DNA of 64,000 nucleotides, taken from NCBI GenBank assembly GCA_900660155.1, contig CABFPE010000137.1:311121-375120 (forward strand), written 5' to 3'. How positions within the stretch are numbered: position 1 is the stretch's first letter; every line of letters starts with the position of its first letter. This document shows, in pieces, positions 49,701 to 61,700 of the stretch. Origin of the DNA: Hofstenia miamia (lineage: Eukaryota; Xenacoelomorpha; Acoela; Hofsteniidae). The position numbers and the translations under genes are program-made. The notes below the pieces were generated by a model. That model did not search any database, was not told where the DNA came from, and saw nothing but the letters and a program-made list of their open reading frames with translations.

Positions 49701-52700
49701 GGTACTTTCTTGTTCTTCATTAGCATTTGGAATCTCCATCCGAGATGTTTTTCACAAAGAGAGCTCTCAGTCAAAGTATTTCCAAGTTTGGCTTGAGCAA
49801 TTCGGGGACAGTAATTTGGACTTAATTATTGGAGATCTTGATAAATCCATTGTGAGTAGCAGTTTATTTACCTTTCTTACCCTTCTGTCTAATGAAGTTA
49901 TTATAATTTCAACACAATACGCAAATCGATATCTACTATTATTGATTGCCTACTTGGTAACTAAAAGCATAGTAATCTTTCTTACTTCCAAATGTTTTTA
50001 TAGAACTGTAATTTTATTCAAAAATTCTGAATTTCTAAGAGACTTTCAGAGCGGCGGGTTGCAATTGCTTTAGTTGAGCAATGCTATTTAGCCATTGGAC
50101 TACAGTTTGCCAGAAACCCAACGACTCTTAGTTCAGATGGATAGTGCTATTCGAGACTTGCCTCATGTTTCATTATTCCCTGGCATTTTGTCTGGATCTT
50201 GGCTCATCCGATTTCGTGATTGGCTTTTAGGTAATTTCAGTTTGACTTATAATTTAAGCTTCTAAAAATATGTTTTTCTTGTATTATCAATAACAATTTA
50301 GCATTTTGTTTTCAATGATTTTTTTTCGTGGATCATTATTTCGACACCTAAAACTTTTGAAACATTGAGACTATATGCAAAATGCGACTTTGAGTAATGC
50401 TATTCGCCCTCCCAAACAATATCATTTATTCTAAGGAGTAGTTAATTGTTTCTATCTATATAAAGTCTATTGCATTATCGATTTTGCTATAGATTTAAAT
50501 AATTTCAATGTTATTTACAAACCGGATCTAATATTTGAAATAATCTAATTTTAACATGGTTTTATATTTACCCATTACATTCTCGATTTTATTCTCACCA
50601 TATGATAGGTCTGTATCTATTTTTTCATCGCTTGAAATTAGCATTCTTAATTTGATGTATATTTCTAGGGTGCCATCATTTGAATATTGATTCGGTTGCT
50701 TTGGCTAGATTTTTTAGTATCTCTGTCATTTAAATGAAATAGCAATAAAATTCTGAGTCAAAAAGTTACGATGGGCCACTGCATAAATTTTCATTTTACT
50801 GTTAAGAGTTTCGTAGTCGGAAGACGTGTTGAAGAGTGCGACTTTGCATACATGATTTGAGGAATACGTAATCATTAGGGCCCCAAAAAGTTGACCCAAA
50901 AATCGAAAAAATTGACTTTATAAATCACAAAAATTGACTTTATTGACTTAATATCAAACAAACATACTCAAAACATAAAAAGAAAGTCAATATACAGGTT
51001 ATTTTTTGAAATATAGTGTTAGATATTTCTTGACGTTCTCGGGCTTGAAACTGCGATGTTTTGCCAATAGTTTGTTCAGCATAGAGAAGCTACGTTCAAC
51101 ACTTGCGGAGGTTGGTTGGCACTGCAAGAGCTGCACATACAAAGATGGTGAAACGTCTGGCCGAGTCAAGTTAACTATTGACATCAACTCTCCGGAAAGC
51201 AACCGTTGATTGAGGTATTCCCGAATGCCACANTAAAATGCTCAAAAAGTAAATCTAATGATTGTGTTATGTTTCTATAGCTTGATGATAAATTTCAATT
51301 CGATGACAGATGCATTTTATTGTGTTCTTTTTGTGTCGGTCTTCACAATATGATGAAAAAGGAATGCATTGACCAGTATTTATTTTCTTCAAAAACATTT
51401 TTGTTTCGAATTCATTGTTCATGTTTGTTACAGTTACATCAAGAAAATTTAATTGGCTATTGTGTTCTTCTTCCATCGTAAATTTGATTTCATCTAAGTG
51501 CTTATTTAAATTGCTAAAAATATGTCATACACGTATCGAAAATATGGTATAATTTCGTTATTTTTAGATTATTACTCGATGTCAATCGCAAAACCACCCA
51601 TTGTTGGTCCAAGTGGTGATCCCATTGCCATACCATCAATTTGCTTAAATATTTTTGAATTGAATAGAAGGATGTATTAAAACATGTTAAATAGAATATA
51701 TCTCTTAATGTTTCCAAACACATATCCTGTTTATCCGCGGGAATAATGGCAAGAATATCATTAAATGTCTTTTCTACTGGAATGTTCCTAAAAAGTGATT
51801 TAAAATCAAAACTTACGAGATACTTAGCACACTTATTTCCTTCATAAACTGATTTTAATTTATTTATGAAGTGAAATGAATCTTTTAAATTGTACTGATT
51901 CGGGATGTATGGTTTCAATAATTCATCTAAATATTTGCTTAAATAATGTCATCGTTATCATCGAGTCATTATTTAAAAATGACGAATTTTCTTTCTTTAA
52001 TTCATGATGGTGATTGAATATTTCTGTTTCAATACATTAAAGGGTTTATGTGAAAGGTTCATAAAAATATCATCAAATTTTCTACTACTAACAAAGAGTC
52101 TAAATGTATTGTTTTTTATATTCAAAGAAAATGGATATCCAAATAAAATTTTGAGAGTAATAACTAGGGCCCCCAAAAAGTTGACCCAAAAATCGAAAAA
52201 ATTGACTTTATTGACTTAACATCAAACAAATATACTCAAAACATAAAAAGAAAGTCAATATACAGGTTATTTGTTGAAATATTGTGTTAGATATTTTTTG
52301 ACGTTCTCAGGCTTGAAACTGCGATCTTTTGCCAATAGTTTGTTCAGCATAGAGAAGCTCCGTTCAACACTTGTGGAGGTTGGTTGGCACTGCAAGAGCT
52401 GCGCATACAATAATGGTGAAACGTCTGGCCGAGTCAAGTTAACTATTGACATCAACTCTCCGGAAAGCAACCGTTGATTGAGGTATTCCCGAATGCCACA
52501 AGGATCCTGATGGAAATCTATATCACGCAGATCAGCAGCTGCGTGAGCAATGGTGTAACCAGAGTTCTCCATGTTTGACACCAGCGTAGTTAACTCTGTG
52601 TAGCAAGTTTTTATCTCAACAAGCTGATGTGAAAGGTTTTCATTACTCAGGACTTCCTTGGCGCGCAATACAATCAATCCCGTACCCTCTGCATTGTCCA

Positions 52701-55700
52701 CGATCTCCTTAACCTGTGGGAGGTTGTTGCAGTAGTAGTTTGCAGCTTTCAACCAGCTTGCCCAGCGTGTGACAATTGGTTGAGGTGGGCTGCCAATTAC
52801 GTCAAAAAGAGCTTGATGCGCTCTGTTCTTTACTGTAAAAGCCTTCACTCTGGCTATCAGTTGATCCACGATGTCATAGTGAGTGCGAAACTTCATAGCA
52901 CAATTATGCAGTAGATGTGCGCAGCATGTGATGTGAAAGAGCTTCGGATAGAGGATGTGAAGCGTTTTAGCAGCACTGGTCATGTAGCGCGCGGCATCTG
53001 AGATGAGCAGGTTGAAGTTGGAACGCGCACACGCAAGTGAATTGATTGCATCATCAACAGTATGAATTACAACATCTGCATCCGGTGATTTGGTAAGTGA
53101 AACACAATCCCACAAATAGGTGTGTTGTGGCTTGTCGACAGAGCCAACAAGAATGTTCAAGTACAGGTTTCCTGACACCTGAGACTCGTCAACAACCAAG
53201 AATATGGGCTTACCTGCCATCAATGCTTTTATTCGTACAATTTCGTCGTTGTAAATATTGGGAATTGTTGAGCGGCAGGTTTGTTCACTTGGAAGTGGAT
53301 GACCAATGCCCGCGAATAGGTCTCGCAGTTGGTTGTTACGCAGCTTCCAAAGCGGAATGTCAGCAGATACAAATGCGCGAGCCACTTGTGTTGCAAAGTC
53401 ATTTGTTAATGTAGATAGCAGAAAGTTCTGTGTAAACGTTGAAGATGATGTGGATTGCTCGAGACGACTCTTGTGTTTATTGGAGGCGCGATGTTTTTCC
53501 ACGAAAAATCGTTTCTCACACTTTACTATGCAGGAGCACAATTTGCAGTAAAGTTCAAATGTCGGTGTTGAAGTAAACTCTGTAGGAAAGTCTCGTATAA
53601 TAGCACGGAAAAGTAATGCTACGTGCGTGGTTGTTGTACAAATGACTCATTTAAACTGAGGTAGAGCCAATGATGTCTCAATAGAGGGATACGATTTTTC
53701 TCAATCTTTCTCAGTTTTTTTGACCATTTGTTAAACAAAAACTAAAGGTCCGATTTTGAAATGTTTTTTTTGATTAAAAACCTTATTCATCGTGTAATTT
53801 ACTGATTTTAATTATATTTCATTTGGATAAAAATTAAAACAATAACATGCTAATGAAATTCAAAACTAGTAGAAAATGGACCAATTTAAAAAAAAGGAAA
53901 GTTAACTTACAATTGAGTTAACTTACTCTATTGAGACATCCTTGGTAGAGCAGTGCATATGGAAATTGAGGCATTTGTGTCTTTTCCAATTTCAACTCAA
54001 ATGAGACCAAAATAATGCGCAGTTCATAATCCGGAAGATTACATTTGTGAAGCATATCAGCTGCTAGTACTGCATCGCTTAATGTGTTGTCATGCTGTTC
54101 AATTTTGTTCACAATGTGTTCAAACTTGAGAATAAAATCACGAATTTTGTCATTATTACGTAAGTGTTTGAACTCAAGAAACGTTTCATAGGCCTCACTG
54201 TCCTTAAACTCTTTAAAACTTTTATCTAGATCGGCGAGCAACGTTTCAAATCCACACTCATTATTCAAATGGTTTATAGATAAAGAATTACTTACGTCTT
54301 TAACAGTTCCTTTCAACTGTAATATAATAAGAAGACCACGCTTCTTTTTATGCACATCTGTTACAATATTCCATAATTCGATATCTGTCTTCCATTTTGC
54401 ATAATCATTGATTTGAGGATCAAACAAAGGTGGCGTTTGCAAAGTCGATGACATCGGTTACTCTCTGCTTCATAAAGTTAACAAATTGATACTACGTTCT
54501 GTGAAACATGAAAGTTTTTTTTGTCATTTAACCGGAAATTCCCATAATGATTCTTTTGGAAATCCTAGTTGGGGAGGATTCATGTTGTTCTGGGGCTCCG
54601 ATTTGATATTTTGGTCCTCGAAAAAGTTGCACAGAACTGCCCGTAGAGCGCCATCAGCAGAAACCATACCGTTCGTTGATGCGTTGGACTCATGTCATAT
54701 TCGACATATTATTTATGCGATCATTGGTCAATGGCTTACTATTAAAGTGTTCACAGACTCCGAATCATTGGTTTGCGGTGTTCATTCTTGTTGAGATTTT
54801 GTGGAAAATCGTCTTGCTATTGATTTTAATTATATTCGCGAAGGTATCCATCGTTCTGACTGGACACTAAATTTTGTTGATGGTAAACTCATGTTACCCA
54901 ATGGTCTGACAAAGTTTAGCAAATTCTCCAAATCAACAATTCAGGAACTAGTTTTATCAAGAAGAAAAAAATTGGGAACTTTATTTTGTCTAGTTTACTT
55001 CGCATGCTACAAACAACCTGTTAACAGTCGGGTTATATTTTGTTTTAAGCGGCCTATTTTTTATTAGATGTAACGATCGTACAATAAAGTAATACTTTTA
55101 CACAATCCAAGCTCATTTTTTACTCATCGCACCGTTAACCTCTCTACTATTTTTGTTCAGCTATCCTATTTTTATATATCTGAATTTTAAAGAGGAACCT
55201 CTTTTAGACCTGAGATCAATTTATTTAATATGAGAGCAAACATTTCATTTGAGCTATTCATTGCATACATGAAGTCGTGGCTAAAAATTAGAAAACAGCG
55301 TTATTGAAAATTTTTTTCTTTTAATTGATGAAATGAAAACCCTTTTTATGGCAATCTACTGTTAATTTTATGTGTGCAATAGCTGTTGAAACATAATTAT
55401 TAACAAACAATTTTGTTTTACTCGAGAAGTTTCAATTTTATTTCCAAGTCTTTTATATTTGAAATGAAATATATATATCGGCAAAAAGTTTCTCATTTTG
55501 TGATTTGCGCCGAACCCAGAGGACATTTGGCAATTGCACATAAATTTCAATCAGCTTTTGTAATAAACTAAGCATGAAATGTTCCATCTATTTGCCAAAC
55601 TGGTGTAAGCACATAAAATATTGAAATATGTAACCATTGTTAGCCAGGCTATAATTTTAGCGTTCAACCCTAGTATTAATTGTATCTGAAAATCATTAAT

Positions 55701-58700
55701 TTTCTAATTGTTTCTAATTTTTTAACAGCTGTTGTATATTGGCAGGAAACATTTTCTAAATACATAATGTAGTGCTTATTTCGATCATTATTGGCTTAAT
55801 GGAATTCTAATTTTAAGAATTAATGTAACAGAAACAAATAATTATAGTTACGAAAAATTAATGTAAGGACAAGAGGATTCTTCCCATAAGTAAGAAGTCT
55901 GCATTAAGAGGGATACCATATTTTAAAATTGGAATTAGTTCAAAATGTAAATATATAATAAATATGTCGGTGTAAGAATGTCAGGATAAAGAAGAAATTT
56001 GTGTTCGAACAGCTTTGCGAAATCGAGGTCAGAGAAAAAGAGTATTAGCTGAAGAATTGGAATTTGACGCTTTGAGAGATAAGACAAAATTGTAGAAACC
56101 ACTATCAATAAACTTAAAACTTCTGATTTTGAAGGACTTTATGCTGATAGTAACATTTGTATAATTTTAGAACATGAAGATGTTGATGTTGACCTGCCGC
56201 CTCCGTTTTATGTAGATGCGAGTAATTTCAGTAGTGCGTTGTCAACCCGAGGTCAGATTGCTTTCAAACTCGCACTTTTTCAAATGAATGGCAAAAATCC
56301 TCTCCGCGGGCGAGGAACTGTAAGTTTTCAATATTGATCTTAACAACTTATCGTTCATTTCTGTGTTCATTAATCTACCAATTGAAACGTAGTGATAAAT
56401 TTAAGTGATGTTTCTCTTAGCATTAGAGGATTTACTGATCTCATGGTGGTTTATTGTCAAATTCTCTTTGACATTTTACCAAAATTTATCGTAAGAGAGT
56501 CTTTCCGTTAATATTAAAGATGTTTTGTGAAAAAACATCAGATGCAAGTTTTACTAGTGTAGCTTTCTGTTGATTAACGTTTTTGCCTCTCATAATGGGC
56601 CTTTTCAATTTGTCAATTGGTTGTCAAATCGTGCACGGTAACACGAATTATGTGCAGAGGGAGGGGCAGTTACCTCTTCCTAACTTTAACATTTCAGAAG
56701 AAACCTCCTTAAATTTTATAATCATACAGTAAAAGTCTTCTTAGTCAATAGGACATTTGAAATCGCATGATTTATCACCCTAGGAAAAATATCAACTTGT
56801 GTGATTAACAGAGCAATTCAATAGGTGTCTTTATGCACGTTCTTTCTTTTAGAGAACTAGTAATCCGAATGAATTGCATTTAACATTACAGAATTTATTT
56901 ATATATCTGGCTGTGTATTTATATTTTTGTGTGTCTAAGGAAATTGTGCTGTGAGCAAACTTTTCATTTAGGTTTTTTGTAAGTCATTATTCAACATCTC
57001 GGCCTATTTTTAGGTCACGCACAATATTGTTCGAGGAGATGGAACTATTGATGTAAAAAACTTCTATAGCTATCTGACTGCTTGGGCGAATTTGGATCTT
57101 GTTGGCTATCCTGCTATTGATGCAGGATTTGTGCCTGCGCCATGGTTTTATGAACTTGTTCCTTATGATTCTACGCAACACTGTAAGTTTTTTTTCAAAT
57201 CCAGTCAATTACGTAATGTGACTGTATTGCATTTTAGTTGATTGGTTATTTCAATGTCATAGGTAAAATATATTTACTATAATGTATGTTTAGTTCGTCA
57301 ATCAGAGATACCCTTAGTATCAGTGTTTCACTATCAAATGCGAAAGTTCGATTCCAATGGGCAACAAATTTTGTTTATTGATGTAAGTGGCACATTTCCA
57401 TGTACTATTGTTTCGATTTAATTAAATTTCCAGTTTATTGACTCTTTAAAATTGAAAATATTCGAAGTGGAATGCAACTTCTTTTGTACTCCTTGAAGAG
57501 TTCTCATTTGTGCCAAATTCAATATCTATCAAATAAGCATCATATTGAATAAAACTTTCCAGTTTTTCTGTTCTCTGCATTAATTGAATACTTCTTTTAA
57601 ATAATTTTTAATGTCATCAGTTACCTATGGCCACCCGTGGATATACTGTATTGTATTAAAATCACTAATTCTCAGACGCAACTATGAGATAAGCTGCAAG
57701 ATTGTAAGCAATTTTATCAAGAGGCATAGACGCAGAGTTAATAAGATCGCAATGAAGACTTTCATCCTATTTTGCTGTTGACCGTTTTTGAGCTTTCGAT
57801 GAGAGATTAAATGGAACTTCACTTTCTACTCAATATCACAGTGTATTGTCTTACCTGGAAGATTATATGTATCCATAAATGAGCCAAGAAATGTGGCATT
57901 AGCTAAGTTAGAGGACAGGTGAAAACCCAGAACACCGCAATAAAGACTCCAAAAAATTGTGTACAGCCTTATCAAGTTTCTGGAGACCTTCAGAAATAAA
58001 ACCTAGATCACAAGTACACGGGTTGAAAGTGACTTTCCGCACAGCAGCTAGAGATGAAACTCAAGTTGACGAGCTCCTCGCCTTTCGATTGTTGTCATCT
58101 GCAATTCTGATTTCTGACAGAAAAAAATGAGGGGGCTTGAGTGAGGCTTGAAATTATATTTATATTTGCGTCGTGTCAATATATTTTTTTAATTTAACCT
58201 TAGCCATATGTTTTCTCACAGAGGTTAAATTTCTCGTTTTTTATATAAAGATCATGAACATTAATTATTTTCTCTTTGTTAATATTCTTTTTAAAATGCT
58301 AAACAACTTTCAGATAATAAAATTTATTAAAACAGAGCAGGATAAACAACAGAACATGCAGTCATGCACTAACAAAGCAGAACAACAGAAATAATTGAAG
58401 TCTACGCTTTTTAACAGAATTAAATTTACGAAGAAAATCAACATTATTAATGTCCCTTGTTATAGATTTTTCAAATCCCAATATGATAAGGTTTGCCTTT
58501 CTTTCATCATTCATACTTCTTCAAAAAGGAGTTAGCACACGAGATAAGGTATTTTCACATGTGCTTGTTGTAGCTCCAATTGTTAGGGTAGCTGAAAATA
58601 GACGATACATGGAGGGAAAAGCATCATAAAATCTGTGCAAGTACATTGTGGCACTAGAGAGGGATTTTGTGATAACTCCTTCTTTGAGTTTAGTTTTGAG

Positions 58701-61700
58701 GAGATTGTAACAAGCTGTGAATTCGTCTTTAATATTTTCATGATCTAAACTGCAAAGTAAAATCAATTTATTTAAATCTGAAGGAATATCTTTATGGGAT
58801 TGGTCAAAAGAAACAAGTGATTGTAGACTTGTTAACAGATTTTTCTTTTCATTTCCAAATCGCATATTCATTTCCATTAAAGTTCTGTCAGTGATTGCAT
58901 TGAACAATTTCATTATCTCTGGATTGATCTATATGACTAAGAACTACATAATTATCAAATCTTTTACACGGCATGGTTTTTCGCTTTCTGTTCCAAAATT
59001 CATTCGCCTCCAATTCACTATATAACTCATTAAATATGTCATCGTTTCTGAGATTTTTTATTTGTTCGACAGCACCATTGACAACGTCATTTGCAGACAG
59101 CAAATCCATTGATTTAGACTGGACTGCTTCATTTGCTGGGTTTAATATCGAAAGAATTGACAACATGACTTTACCAACAAAAATGAATAATGGATCCTTG
59201 ACTTTCTTCAGTAAACCAGTAGCTTCTATTGCTATATCTGAAGATAAAGCATTGTCTGAGCATTTGCGTAATACATCAATTATTTGATCATAATTCTTGA
59301 TTGTTGTTGCAGTCGTTTTATAATAACCTTCCCATCTTTGTTCAAGGAGTCGAGACAAACATTGACCTGAATATATCTTTGATACAGTAAACTTTCTAGT
59401 AAAGTTATAGAGAGTGTTGCAAACTTGAAAATATTGTCCAATTCTAGGATCCTCTGACAAAGCGTGAATAATGACCAAATGAAGTTTGTGATTGAAACAA
59501 TGTATATAAAGTATTTTCTTTTCTAATTTTTGTTGCAATCTCGCTTGAACGCCACCATGTTTTCCCGCCATCACATTAGCGCCATAATAACATTGACATA
59601 TGATGTGTTTTGGATTTAATTCACATCTATATAAAGTATTCAAAATCACCGTGACAAGAGAATCTACATTAACTTTATCAGATGATGCAATTGCTAACAA
59701 ATTCTCAAATGGAACACCTTCTTTCACTGAACGTACAATAATCGAAATATTTTCACACCCAGTGGGATCCTGAGTTCCATCAATTTTTATTGAATAGAAA
59801 GATACATCAGCAGATTTTACTTTACAAGATACTTTCTCTTGTACCATGGCCGTCAAAATAGATATGATTTCATTTTGCGTATCCTTTGATTTATACGAAG
59901 CAACTTTTGGAACTGTTGGAATTATTTCAGAAAGTTTTTTATCCTTTTGCAGTGTAGACTCGAATAGCTTAAGGAAACGGCCTGAGTGCAAAACATCATC
60001 TTCAAGTGGACCAGATTCAATATCACCACGAAAAGAGAGTTCATTTATAGCAAGAAATTTAATTACATCAACTAAAGATGTCATGTAGTACCTGTTTCGT
60101 TCTAACTGCTTTTCGAACAATAACGTAGAAATCTCTAAATTACTCTTAGACTGATTTTGATATTCCTTCAATTTAGCCATTGATTGTATATGGTCACAAG
60201 ATTTTTCATGCTTCTTAATCCACGATTTGTTTCCAAGGCAGTTTTCCAATTACGAAACCCGCTGAGTCGAAATGCTTGTTCACCTGTAGATGAAGAGGAA
60301 CAAAATTTCCGGCATGCAAAACAGAAGGCTGCATCTTGCCTTATAGAATACTCCAGCCATTTCCTTCCAACAAACCAATTTGATTTAAATGCGCGTTCCT
60401 GATTTCTAAATTTCGTTAGTGGAAGTTTACAGTTTGGCTGGTGTGGCGCATCAGTTCCTAAATCATCAACTGTAGTAGACGAAGAGGTCGAACTATCAGA
60501 CTTTGAAGCATCGGTGAAAAAGACAACAAGCCTCTGAATCAAGTGTAGCTAGAGTTGGAGTAGATATAGCATACTCAGGAATCATGGAAAGTGACGCAGA
60601 AATATCAGAGTGAGGAGCAATTGTTTGAAGTGAATCGGAGGCAGCATCCTGATCCAGAGAAGTCACTATTGGACCTGATGCAGAGGTATCATCTTGAGTA
60701 GTCATGAGAACTGAGACCGGGGGCTTTAGTTTAACTGAAAAAAATATAATTACCAAATGTTCGTGATTTTTATAAAACACTTACAGTAGCTTTCTATTGG
60801 TTTTTGTCTCTTTATTTCAGCTTTAGTTTGTGCATCATTGTCACCTTTTCGTTTTTTTGTTCCATGCAACATTTTCTAAAATGTAAAATGATAAACTATT
60901 AAAATATTTCACAAGATATATTAGATATAGTACAATAGAAAATGTTTGAGGCATACGCGCAATTACGTATAGTGAAATAACTTCATATTAGTAGCCATTC
61001 ACTATGTTATAGATTTACATTTATAACTCATTAAATCTAAACATTTTACCTTAACAATTATATCCGAAATACTGACTTATCGAAATGTTGCTTTAAAAAA
61101 GGCACAATGTGTAATAGAGATATGCAAAAGCGGACTAATTCACATTGTTTTAACGCCTGATTGTTTTTATTACACAAAATGCTTCAACAGGAGTTTCTTG
61201 TTTCACATCAAACAAATAAGAAATAGTTGTTGTAAAGTATTCTCAGAATTTCAAACTCTGGTCGTTAGTAAAGCTAACATCGCACAGTTTTAATACTAAC
61301 TTGTGTGAAACAGGTAATTTATATCAAAGGACACGACATATGGAGAACAACTCTATATGACAAAGCTTGAGTCGAACAATGCACCTAAAACAGAAAATAA
61401 GTATGTGCGAGTACAAAATATAAAAAAGAGAAAAAAATAACTTAGTCCTTCTGAAAAACGAAATAATTCGTTGCTTATGCATATCAAGTGCAATGATCTA
61501 TAATTGATGCAATTATCATATAAATACTTAGTATCTGATAGATTTTTTTCAACTCAAATTTAAATGGTAAAATTTGATATTTTATACAAATCGATATGAT
61601 AGGTGGGCCGAAATTTTCAAAGGGTAGGCTTAGTTCTCAGAAGCCCCCGACCCACCGGGCCTGATCATAGCTCTGTGATCAAATATAAGCTTAATTTTGT

